From: JAAYEA01 sp012689325
GTDB taxonomy: Bacteria; Chloroflexota; Anaerolineae; JAAYEA01
Assembly: GCA_036841525.1 (NCBI GenBank)
Contig: DAITVZ010000013.1
Coordinates: 1-64,000 of the forward strand
Length of the DNA: 64,000 nucleotides
Direction: 5' to 3'
Made by a program: the position numbers and the translations under genes. Positions 1-7,455 of this stretch are shown one piece after another. The notes beneath the pieces are model-generated. The model ran no database searches, was not told where the DNA came from, and saw only the letters and a program-made list of their open reading frames with translations. Numbering within the stretch: the stretch's first letter is position 1; each line of letters starts with the position of its first letter.

Positions 1-1079
1 AGCGGCGTGCGCAGCTCGTGCGAGACGGTGGACACGAACTCGCTCTTGGCCCGGTTCGCCTCCACCTCTTTGGTCACGTCGTGAAAGACGCCCACCACCC
101 CGCGCAGCTCGCCGGGGAGCGCCACCTGCGCCAGGCTCGTCGCGATGATCTGCTTGCCCTGCTCAAAGTTGAACCGCGCCGGGATGGAGGCCTCCTTCGC
201 AAAGGCCGCATCGATCATCTCGCGCGCGCTGGGGTCGTCCTCCGTATAGATCAGCTCGCGGATGTCCTTGCCCAGGATCCCCGACATGGGCATCACCAGC
301 ATCCGCTCCATGGCTGGGTTGGCGACCACGGCGCGGCCCTGCTCGTCAAAGACGATGACGCCATCGGCGATGCTGGAGAGGATCGCCTGGTTCTTGCTGG
401 ATTCCGAGTGCTCGCGTTGCAGCGCCCGGCTGAGGTCGCGGTTGGCCTGCGCCAGGTCCCGCGTGCGGTCGGCCACGCGCTGGTCCAGCGCCTCGTTGAT
501 CTCGTGGAGCTCCTGGGCCCGCTCTCGCGCCTCCCGCAGCGCCTGGTTCAGGCTGCGCGCCGAGAGATAGGCCACCAGCGCCAGCATATACAGCGTGGCG
601 ATGGTCTCCGGCGTCGGGTCATCCGTGATGCCCGCCAGCCTCGCCACCACCAGCAGCACCACGCTGATGACCGTGGTGATGACAAAGCTGCTCCCCGGCG
701 CCAGGATGACGCTGGCCATGATGATGGGCAGCACGTAGGCCAGGATGGTAGAGCCCTCAAAGATGTACCTCGCGGGGCGCGTGGCGGAGGTGACCAGGTA
801 AATGATCAGCAGCAGAGAGAGGTAACCGGCCAGGCTGTGCAGCCGGCGTTTGTTCAGCGCGAAGGCGACCAGGCTCCCGATCAGGCCCAGCATCGCATAG
901 AGCGCCATATTGTCCGCCATGGGGTCGGACCCGCCAAAGAACTCGAACAGGTTCAGCAGGCCCAATGTGGCCGAGCCCAGCAGGATCGCCAGCAGGCACA
1001 CGTTGAGGAAACGCCCCCGCCGCCGAGCCTCGGGATCATCGGTGTTGACGTCCAAGATGCGTTCCAGGAGCCTTGCCAT
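1..1079 (-). CDS. Membrane sensor histidine kinase, N-terminal part (cut by window edge)
   Basis: Only the first 359 residues are in the window, read from an ATG at 1079. Six hydrophobic segments lie at about residues 24-46, 58-76, 80-98, 108-130, 131-150 and 157-173, giving a membrane sensor module of a type I cannot name. A charged coiled coil follows to about 230, then a PAS domain (about 232-345, with VVANPAMERML). The visible sequence ends in the H-box VSHELRTPL, whose His at about 353 is the predicted phosphorylation site. The ATPase domain lies outside the window. It starts 41 bases after the terpene cyclase stop on the same strand, so the two are probably cotranscribed. The signal and the cognate regulator are unknown. 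Confidence 0.9.
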   Translation of the reverse strand, partial: MARLLERILDVNTDDPEARRRGRFLNVCLLAILLGSATLGLLNLFEFFGGSDPMADNMALYAMLGLIGSLVAFALNKRRLHSLAGYLSLLLIIYLVTSATRPARYIFEGSTILAYVLPIIMASVILAPGSSFVITTVISVVLLVVARLAGITDDPTPETIATLYMLALVAYLSARSLNQALREARERAQELHEINEALDQRVADRTRDLAQANRDLSRALQREHSESSKNQAILSSIADGVIVFDEQGRAVVANPAMERMLVMPMSGILGKDIRELIYTEDDPSAREMIDAAFAKEASIPARFNFEQGKQIIATSLAQVALPGELRGVVGVFHDVTKEVEANRAKSEFVSTVSHELRTP

Positions 1080-1120
1080 TCTTGTGCTTTCGGTCCTCCC
1101 GACCCAGGGCGACGCTGCAG

Positions 1121-2644
1121 CTAGAGCGCCTCGTACATGGCCAGCGCGCCGATGATCGCGGACTCGATGATATTGAGCGGGGCAAACAACGTTTTGGCGA
1201 TCCACAGCGGCGGATGCCGCCGCTCATGGCGATGGCCGCGCAGATAGGCCGCCGCCTTGTGCATCGCCTGCGCCGGCAGGCCGCCCTGGGCCCGCTGGTA
1301 GGCGACCAGCGCCTGCAGGCAATAGGCGGTCTCTTCCACCGTGGGCCGCCGATAGTGCCCCCACGAGCCATCGGGGTTCTGCGTGTGCAGGATCCAGCGC
1401 ACCGAATCGCTCACCAGCTCGGGGCGCCGGCCCGCCGCCGCCAAAATGGCGTGCCCAGTCGCATAATAGGGCGAAGCGTGCCACTTGTCAAACCAGAAGG
1501 TCTCCATGGTCCGCATGCGGGCCAGAAAGCGAACGATCACCTCGATCATCGCCGCCGCCTCCGGCTCCTCGCACCCCACCAGCGCGTCCAGCAGGTGAAT
1601 GTTCGAGCTCACCGAAGGGTCCGTCTCGAAGAGAAAGGTGCGGTAATGGTCCGCCTCGGCGTAGGGGGCAAAGGTCCGGAGGCCCACCCGGTACTCGGGC
1701 GCCCCCAGCAGCTTGGCCGCCTCGCAGAGCACCTTGAAGGTGGTGGCGGTGTCGTCCAGGTCGCACGGGGCGTACCAGCGCGAGAAGGAGACGCCCCGCT
1801 CCTCGTCCCAACTGGCCCGCAGGTAATCCAGATGGGGGCGGGCCTCCTCGCGCACCTCCGGCAGCAGCCCGGCTTGCTCCAGGTTGTATAACACCCAGGC
1901 TCGCTCAAAGATTTCCAGCGGGTAGGAAAAGGCCGCCCCGCCCGAGTCGGACCCCATCACCTCCGTCAGGTAGCCCTCCGCTTGCGGGTGGGGTCCATGC
2001 TGTCGGAGGAAATAGGCCGTGGCCGAGGGCGAGTTGCCAATGGAGCCGTTGCCCTGCAGCGCCCCCGCCGCCGACTGCGGGTCCAGCCCCGCACCCATGA
2101 ACTCGAGGGAATAGATCGCCGGGTTATAGGGGGAGTAGAGCATCTGCGCCGGGATGCGCGATAGCTTGCGCGCGCGAATCTCCTGGTACCGCGCCAGCCC
2201 GGAGGTGGGCAATTGGATCCCCGCCAGCCCCGCCTCCTCCGCCAGCGCCGGCACGATCAGCTCGAACCCCACCGTCTCGTAGGGAGCGTGGTTCAGCCGG
2301 TCGGCCCGCTGCCAGATGTAGCCGATCCCACGCTCGCAGCGGTGGCGATCGCGGCCAGGCTGGCCGGCCTGCGCGAGGGCCAGCACCGCCGCCAGCGTCG
2401 AGATCACCCGGTCGTAATAGTACTCTTGCTCGCCGCCCCAACTGCCGTCGGGCCATTGGTTGGCGCGCAGCCAATCCAGCGCCTCGGGATAGGCCGGGCG
2501 GTCCGGCTGGTCCCAGCGCGGCAGCCGGGCGATCCAGGCTGTGTCATAAGCCGCGACGGACATGGTTCCCCGGCCCAGCCCGCGCACAAGCTGGCGCGCT
2601 TCGGCCCCCAGGTTGGGCCTGTTCTGCTCTCCTTCAAGGGTCAT
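1121..2644 (-). CDS. Class II diterpene cyclase-like protein (copalyl-diphosphate-synthase type)
   Basis: A 507-residue soluble protein. It has the class II acid motif DLDD (residues 295-298), which in this family protonates the terminal double bond of a prenyl diphosphate. The AYDTAW motif (32-37) and SPSATA (205-210) are typical of copalyl diphosphate synthases. QW-like repeats occur at QWPDGSWG (63-70) and QNPDGSWG near the C-terminus. The length matches bacterial stand-alone class II cyclases (about 500-520) rather than squalene-hopene cyclases (about 630). I see no class I DDxxD motif, so it should cyclise but not ionise the diphosphate. SD AGAGGG precedes ATG 2644. No prenyltransferase or class I synthase is in the window; the partner downstream is a sensor kinase. 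The fold and class are well supported; the product is unknown. Confidence 0.85.
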   Translation of the reverse strand: MTLEGEQNRPNLGAEARQLVRGLGRGTMSVAAYDTAWIARLPRWDQPDRPAYPEALDWLRANQWPDGSWGGEQEYYYDRVISTLAAVLALAQAGQPGRDRHRCERGIGYIWQRADRLNHAPYETVGFELIVPALAEEAGLAGIQLPTSGLARYQEIRARKLSRIPAQMLYSPYNPAIYSLEFMGAGLDPQSAAGALQGNGSIGNSPSATAYFLRQHGPHPQAEGYLTEVMGSDSGGAAFSYPLEIFERAWVLYNLEQAGLLPEVREEARPHLDYLRASWDEERGVSFSRWYAPCDLDDTATTFKVLCEAAKLLGAPEYRVGLRTFAPYAEADHYRTFLFETDPSVSSNIHLLDALVGCEEPEAAAMIEVIVRFLARMRTMETFWFDKWHASPYYATGHAILAAAGRRPELVSDSVRWILHTQNPDGSWGHYRRPTVEETAYCLQALVAYQRAQGGLPAQAMHKAAAYLRGHRHERRHPPLWIAKTLFAPLNIIESAIIGALAMYEAL

Positions 2645-2699
2645 GCTTTCCCTCTTGGCGCGTGTCCCCGATGGTGCTAAAATGCGCGCCGATCACGCA

Positions 2700-2728
2700 A
2701 TTATACCCGAGCAAGCCCTTTTTGTCTA
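2700..2728 (-). promoter_or_regulatory. Predicted sigma-70 promoter of the terpene cyclase gene
   Basis: On the reverse strand TAGACA (2723-2728) and a perfect TATAAT (2700-2705) are separated by 17 bases. The -10 box lies 55 bases upstream of the start codon at 2644. Seen directly; activity is inferred. Confidence 0.6.
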
Positions 2729-2754
2729 GACGATCATGCAAACCGCGCAGGCGG

Positions 2755-2784
2755 TTCGCCAGGATCGCCGAACCACGGTATAAT
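2755..2784 (+). promoter_or_regulatory. Predicted promoter of the GH4 glycosidase gene
   Basis: A perfect TATAAT at 2779-2784 lies 37 bases upstream of the ATG at 2822. The best -35 (TTCGCC, 2755-2760, 18 bp spacer) is weak. It is arranged back to back with the reverse-strand terpene cyclase promoter. Confidence 0.45.
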
Positions 2785-2821
2785 GGCGCCACTGGCAACC
2801 ACAGCAAAGGAGCGAGCGAAC

Positions 2822-4102
2822 ATGCCCAAGATCGTGCTGATCGGCGCGGGAAGCGGGTTCGGCAGCCGCCTCACCGCCGACATCCTCACCTTCCCCTCCC
2901 TGCAGGATTCCACCATCGTCCTGGTGGACACGAGCCCCGAGCAACTGGCCATCGCCGCCGCCATGGGGCGGAGGCTGGTGGAGAAGGCCGGCTCGCGCGC
3001 CACCATCATCGCCACCACCGACCGCCGCGAGGCCCTCCCCAGCGCCGACTATGTGGTCATGTCCATCCGCGTCGGCGGCGAGGAGCCCGCCATCATCAAC
3101 CGCCAGATCCCCGCCAAGTACGGCGTGGAGCAGACCGTCGCCGACACCCTGGGCCCGGGCGGCATCTTTTACTTTCTCCTCAACGGCCCCGCCATCCTCG
3201 ACATCCTCTGGGACATGGAGGCGCTCTGCCCGGACGCCCAGCTCATCCAGCACACCAACCCCATGGCGATGAACTGCATCCTCGCCAACGACGCCAGCAC
3301 CATCGCCAACGTCGGCCTGTGCCACAGCGTCCAGGGCACCGCCCGCCGGCTGGCCGAGTACATCGGCGCCCCCGCGGACGAGGTCAATTATTGGGTGGCG
3401 GGCATCAACCACATGGCCTGGTTCCTCCGCTTCAACTGGAAAAAGGAGGATGCCTATCCGCTGCTCTGGAAGGCCATGGACGACCCCGCCATCTATGAGA
3501 AGGACAAGGTCCGCTGGGAGATCATGCGCTACTTTGGCTATTTCGTCACCGAGTCCAGCACCCACATGTCCGAGTATGTGCCCTACTTTCGCCGCACCCC
3601 CGCGCTCATCGAGGCCACCGGCCGCACCGCCGCCCAGCACATCGAGAGCTTTATCCAGGCGCGGCGGGACCGCGAGTCGCGCCAGCAGGGCATCCTCTCC
3701 GGCGAGGTGGAGCTCCCGCTCAAGCGCAGCGCCGAATACTCGGTGAACATCATGAACGCCATGGAGACCAACGTCCCCTATTGCTTCAACGGCAACGTGC
3801 GCAACACGGGGCTCATCACCAACCTGCCGCCCGATTGCGCCGTGGAGGTTCCCTGCCTGGTGGACGCCACCGGCGTGCACCCCTGCTATGTCGGCGACCT
3901 GCCCCCCGAGCTGGCCGGGCTCAACCGGAGCAACATCACGGTGCAAGAGCTGGCGGTGCGCGCCCTGCTCACCCACGACCGGGAGCTGGTCTATCGCGCG
4001 GTCCAGCTCGACCCGCTGACCCAGGCCTGCGTCTCGCTGCCGGAGATGCGCAAGATGGTGGACGAGCTTTTCGCCGCCCACGAGCGACTGTTAACGATCT
4101 AG
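2822..4102 (+). CDS. GH4 family alpha-galactosidase/alpha-glucosidase (MelA/AglA-like)
   Basis: A 426-residue NAD- and metal-dependent glycosidase that should hydrolyse alpha-glycosides in the cytoplasm by the GH4 redox-elimination mechanism. The Rossmann motif GAGSGFGS sits at 8-15. TNPMAMN (145-151), GLCHSVQGT (165-173) and GINHMAW (194-200) are the family blocks; Cys167 and His197 match the Mn2+ ligands. ATG 2822 is preferred over an upstream in-frame start because AAAGGAG lies just before it and residues 2-8 already begin the NAD-binding strand. First gene of a forward run with the nitrilase, DegT and PIG-L genes. The precise sugar cannot be told from sequence. Confidence 0.92.
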   Translation: MPKIVLIGAGSGFGSRLTADILTFPSLQDSTIVLVDTSPEQLAIAAAMGRRLVEKAGSRATIIATTDRREALPSADYVVMSIRVGGEEPAIINRQIPAKYGVEQTVADTLGPGGIFYFLLNGPAILDILWDMEALCPDAQLIQHTNPMAMNCILANDASTIANVGLCHSVQGTARRLAEYIGAPADEVNYWVAGINHMAWFLRFNWKKEDAYPLLWKAMDDPAIYEKDKVRWEIMRYFGYFVTESSTHMSEYVPYFRRTPALIEATGRTAAQHIESFIQARRDRESRQQGILSGEVELPLKRSAEYSVNIMNAMETNVPYCFNGNVRNTGLITNLPPDCAVEVPCLVDATGVHPCYVGDLPPELAGLNRSNITVQELAVRALLTHDRELVYRAVQLDPLTQACVSLPEMRKMVDELFAAHERLLTI

Positions 4103-4110
4103 TAGGCATC

Positions 4111-4207
4111 GACCTGACAGGTTCTGGACGTTAGTCTCCAAGCGCAGCTCCTCGCTGCAAGAGCGGTGCGATCCACAACAGCGAGCTCCGCTGGAACCTG
4201 TCAGGTC
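4111..4207. repeat. R1 inverted-repeat element, copy 1
   Basis: A 97-bp element bounded by GACCTGACAGGTTC (4111-4124) and its exact reverse complement (4194-4207). The interior is unlike copy 2 (6377-6472) in sequence but almost identical in length. It ends 18 bases before the nitrilase start, immediately ahead of the Shine-Dalgarno. Confidence 0.85.
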
Positions 4208-4225
4208 GGGCGAAGGAGAGAATCG

Positions 4226-5086
4226 ATGACCCTGCCCGACACGCTGCAGGTCTCCTGCGTGCAGATGCACTGGGCCAAGCCGCTGGAGCGCAACCTGGAG
4301 CTGACGCTGGACTATATCCGGCTCGCCGCCGAGGAGGGGAGCCGCGTGGTCCTCTTCCCGGAGGCCAACCTGACCAGCTACTATTTCCCCTACCTGCTCA
4401 CCCTGCCCCGGCGGGTGGTGCGCGAGGCGCTGGCCGAGGTGCAGGGCGCCGTGGCCCGCGCCGGGCTCTGGGCCATCGTCGGCACCATCCAAAACACCGA
4501 CGACCGCTGCCTGAACGTCGCCCACGTCATCGACCCCACCGGCAGGATCGTCTACGAGTACGCCAAGACCCACCTCGCCGGCGAGGATGAGCGCAAGTAC
4601 TGCCGCCCCGGAGGGAAAATCGCCTGGTTCGAGCTGGACGGCATCCCCTGCGCGCTGGCGATCTGCCGCGACGGGCGCCACCCCGAGCTATACCGCCTGC
4701 CCGCCATGGCCGGGGCCAAGATCTTTTGGCACCCTTCGTGCAGCTCGGATACCATCGAGGCGGTCCACTGGAAACGCGTCTCCGGCCGGGCGCAGCAGCC
4801 CATCGGCCCCACGACCATGATCTTTCATTGCGTCGCCAACACCGTCGGCCAGTCGCCCGATGGCGCGCAGACCTCCAGCGGCCAGTCGTTCATCCGCGAC
4901 GCCGCGGGGCTGCCCCTGGCCGAGGCGGGCGAAAACGAGGAGACCATGATCACCGCCGTCCTGCAACTCCAGCGCGCCACGGGCTATTACGCGCTGGACA
5001 GCCTGGACCGCCCAGCGTTCCTGCGGCCCCACTGGGACGCCCTGATCGCCGACATGAAGGCGCGCGCGGACGAGCCGGTGGCCTGA
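4226..5086 (+). CDS. Carbon-nitrogen hydrolase (nitrilase superfamily amidase)
   Basis: A 286-residue enzyme expected to hydrolyse a non-peptide C-N bond (amide or carbamoyl). The catalytic triad is visible: Glu46 in LFPEAN, Lys114 in YAKTHL and Cys147 in LAICRD. ATG 4226 is chosen because AAGGAG (4213-4218) precedes it and the longer reading would run through the R1 repeat. It lies in the catabolic run between the GH4 enzyme and a DegT aminotransferase, about 50 bases before the latter, so it may act on an amino sugar or amide. Substrate unknown. Confidence 0.9.
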   Translation: MTLPDTLQVSCVQMHWAKPLERNLELTLDYIRLAAEEGSRVVLFPEANLTSYYFPYLLTLPRRVVREALAEVQGAVARAGLWAIVGTIQNTDDRCLNVAHVIDPTGRIVYEYAKTHLAGEDERKYCRPGGKIAWFELDGIPCALAICRDGRHPELYRLPAMAGAKIFWHPSCSSDTIEAVHWKRVSGRAQQPIGPTTMIFHCVANTVGQSPDGAQTSSGQSFIRDAAGLPLAEAGENEETMITAVLQLQRATGYYALDSLDRPAFLRPHWDALIADMKARADEPVA

Positions 5087-5116
5087 TCCGTGCGATCTGT
5101 GAAATCCGTGTACCAT
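5084..5116 (+). repeat. R2 repeat, copy 1
   Basis: A 33-bp element starting TGATCCGTGCGATCTGTG and ending GTGTACCAT. Three other copies of exactly 33 bp in the same orientation lie at 21380, 29261 and 38537. This copy ends 19 bases before the DegT gene start and abuts its Shine-Dalgarno. Confidence 0.85.
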
Positions 5117-5135
5117 TTCCGAAGGAGGATCAAAC

Positions 5136-6362
5136 GTGAGCGAGAAGCTGGCAATCGATGGCGGGACACCCGTCCGAGTTGCTCCGTGGCCCTCATGGCC
5201 CATGTGGGACGAGCGGGAGGAAAAGGCCCTGCTGGAGGTCCTGCACTCCGGCGTCTGGAATGACCGTGGCAACGGCAAGATCGCCGAGTTCGAGAAGAAA
5301 TTCTCCGCCTATCAGCACGCCGCCTATGGCATGTGCGTCCCCAGCGGCACCTCGTCGCTCGAGCTGTCGCTGCTGGCGCTGGGCGTCGGCCCCGGCGATG
5401 AGGTCATCACCTCGTCGTACACCTTTACCGCCTCGGCGGCAGCCATCTTTCAGGTCGGCGCCTTGCCGGTGCTGGCCGACGTCGAGCCGGGGACGCTCAA
5501 CCTCGACCCGGCGGACGTGGAGCGACGGATCACCCCGCGCACCAAGGCGCTGATGCCGGTGCACATCGGCGGCCAGCCCGCCGACATGGACGGCATCCTC
5601 GCCGTGGCCAAGCGCCACGGCCTCCCCGTGGTGGAAGACGCCTGCCAGGCCTGGGGCGCCGCCTGGGCAGGCAAGCGCGTGGGCGCGCTGGGCCAGCTCG
5701 GCGGCTTTTCCTTCCAGGCCAGCAAGAACATCAACGCTGGCGAGGGTGGTTTCATCGTCACCAACGACGCCGACCTTTACGAGCGGGTCTGGGCGCTGCA
5801 CAACGCCGGGCGCTCGCCGACCCGCTCCCGCCACGAGCCGCCCTTCACCGGCTACAACTATCGCATGACCGAGTTCCAGGCCGCCATCCTGCTGGCCCAG
5901 TTGGAGCGCCTCCCCGAGCATCTGGCGCTGCGCGAGGCCAACGCCGCCTGCCTGGACGAGATGCTGGACGAGATCCCCGGCATCACCCCGCGCCAGCGCC
6001 CGCCGCAGGTGACCTCCAGCGCGCTGCACCTCTACATGTTCAACTATCAGGCCGCGTCCTTTGGCGGGCTGCCCCGCGCCGACTTGATCAAGACGCTGCA
6101 GGCCGAGGGCATCCCTTGCAGCCCCGGCTACCAGCCGCTTTACCGCGCCGTCGGCTACCGGCGGCTGCTGGCCGAGCGCAACGGTCTGCTCCAGCCCTGG
6201 GAGGAGCCGCAGGGCGACCTGCCCACGCAAGAGCCCTGCCCTGCCTGCGAAAAGGCCTGCGAGGAGACCGTCTGGCTCAACCAGTGGCAGCTCTTGGCCG
6301 ACCGCCGGGCCATGGAGGATATCGCCACCGCCATCCGCAAGATCCAGGCGGCCAAGGCGTAG
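5136..6362 (+). CDS. DegT/DnrJ/EryC1/StrS family PLP-dependent aminotransferase
   Basis: A 408-residue fold-type I PLP enzyme of the sugar aminotransferase family. SGTSSLELSLLALGVGPGDEV (70-90) binds cofactor phosphate, Asp168 in VEDACQAWGA contacts the pyridine nitrogen, and Lys197 in FSFQASKN is the Schiff-base lysine. It starts at GTG 5136 with AAGGAGG (5122-5128). The C-terminal part has a small cluster CPACEKAC (about 368-375) that could be a metal site or simply structural. DegT enzymes usually aminate keto-sugars, but neighbouring hydrolases suggest a catabolic or modification role here. Specific substrate unknown. Confidence 0.92.
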   Translation: MSEKLAIDGGTPVRVAPWPSWPMWDEREEKALLEVLHSGVWNDRGNGKIAEFEKKFSAYQHAAYGMCVPSGTSSLELSLLALGVGPGDEVITSSYTFTASAAAIFQVGALPVLADVEPGTLNLDPADVERRITPRTKALMPVHIGGQPADMDGILAVAKRHGLPVVEDACQAWGAAWAGKRVGALGQLGGFSFQASKNINAGEGGFIVTNDADLYERVWALHNAGRSPTRSRHEPPFTGYNYRMTEFQAAILLAQLERLPEHLALREANAACLDEMLDEIPGITPRQRPPQVTSSALHLYMFNYQAASFGGLPRADLIKTLQAEGIPCSPGYQPLYRAVGYRRLLAERNGLLQPWEEPQGDLPTQEPCPACEKACEETVWLNQWQLLADRRAMEDIATAIRKIQAAKA

Positions 6363-6376
6363 GAAGTGACCGACCC

Positions 6377-6472
6377 GACCTGACAGGTTCCTGCGGCACG
6401 GCCGTCGCAGCGAGACTCGCGGACGAAGCGAGGCCGCAGGTGGACAAGCCCCCGGCGGGAACCTGTCAGGTC
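6377..6472. repeat. R1 inverted-repeat element, copy 2
   Basis: A 96-bp element with the same 14-bp termini as copy 1: GACCTGACAGGTTC at 6377-6390 and the reverse complement at 6459-6472. The interior has a different sequence. It ends 20 bases before the PIG-L start at 6493. Confidence 0.85.
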
Positions 6473-6492
6473 ATCGCGCAGAGGAGCCAACC

Positions 6493-7365
6493 ATGTTCGC
6501 ACCCACCGATTTCGCCTATTACGACCTGCAACGCCGCCGGCGCAGCGGCGACATCAACACCCTCTTTCCCGGCTGGCAGCCAGGCGACGAGCGCATCGCC
6601 GTGCTCTGCCCCCACGACGATGACGGCATCCTGGGCGCGGGCTATGCCATCCTCGCCGCCCAGGCCCACGGCGCGCCGGTCTACCCGTGCATCTTTTGCG
6701 ATGGCCGCGCCGGCTATAGCCGCCCCGAGCAGCGCACCACCATCGTCGAGACCCGCCGCGGCGAGACGGCCGCCGCCTATGGCGCGCTGGGCATCCCGCC
6801 CGAGCGCGTCCGGCACTTTGATTATCCCGATTTCAGCCTGAACGGCTGGGTCGGCTGGCTCCTCCCTGGCGGCCAGCAAGGGACCATGAGCCAGCTCCTG
6901 CTGACCCTGCGGCAACTTGGCATCACCCGCCTGATGATCCCCAACGGCTACCGCGAGCACATTGACCACGAGGCCGCCTTCCGCGCCGGGGCCTATGACG
7001 CCCCCCAGGTGGGCGATCCGGTGCTGGCCGATTGGGGCCTGGCCGCCCCCGTCCGCTCGGTGACGGTCTATGCCGTCTGGGGCGATTTCACGCCGGAGGA
7101 CGCCCTGGTAGCCGGGCGCTCCGCCAAGGTCCGCGGCGACCGGGCCATCGCGGCGCCGCTGGCGGCGGAGGAGCTCATCGCCGCAGCCCTGGCCAAATGG
7201 GCCTCGCAGGGGCAGATCATCCAGGGGCTGCTGGCCGCCCGCCGGGCCCGCCGCCTGGGCGACCGGGTCATCGAGGCCTACCTGGGCTACGATCCTCGCC
7301 CCTCGCTGGATTACGCCCCCTATCGCCGGATGATCGAGGGCATCGACGGGCTCAAGAAAACGTAA
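6493..7365 (+). CDS. PIG-L/LmbE family deacetylase
   Basis: A 290-residue zinc-dependent de-N-acetylase. The metal motif PHDDD (40-44) follows the first strand, and the second ligand block REHIDHEA (about 154-161) gives the later histidines. Family members deacetylate N-acetylated sugars such as GlcNAc-inositol, bacillithiol precursors or chitin oligomers. It lies downstream of the DegT gene and after an R1 repeat; RBS GAGGAG precedes ATG 6493. A second PIG-L protein is at 28549. A role in amino-sugar breakdown is plausible from context but unproven. Confidence 0.88.
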   Translation: MFAPTDFAYYDLQRRRRSGDINTLFPGWQPGDERIAVLCPHDDDGILGAGYAILAAQAHGAPVYPCIFCDGRAGYSRPEQRTTIVETRRGETAAAYGALGIPPERVRHFDYPDFSLNGWVGWLLPGGQQGTMSQLLLTLRQLGITRLMIPNGYREHIDHEAAFRAGAYDAPQVGDPVLADWGLAAPVRSVTVYAVWGDFTPEDALVAGRSAKVRGDRAIAAPLAAEELIAAALAKWASQGQIIQGLLAARRARRLGDRVIEAYLGYDPRPSLDYAPYRRMIEGIDGLKKT

Positions 7366-7369
7366 CCCC

Positions 7370-7437
7370 GAACCACACGAAACACACAAGCTGGAGCTAT
7401 CTCTCTTGTTTCGTGTGGTTCGTGTATTTCGTGGTTG
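7370..7437. repeat. R3 hairpin repeat, copy 1
   Basis: An imperfect inverted repeat: left arm about 7370-7391 (CGAACCACACGAAACA start), right arm about 7405-7437 (ending TTTCGTGGTTGG). The same ACGAAACAC/GTGTTTCGT vocabulary recurs at 21261, 34055 and 46687. It ends 18 bases before the M24 gene ATG. Confidence 0.8.
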
Positions 7438-7455
7438 GAGCAAAAGGAGGTCGAG

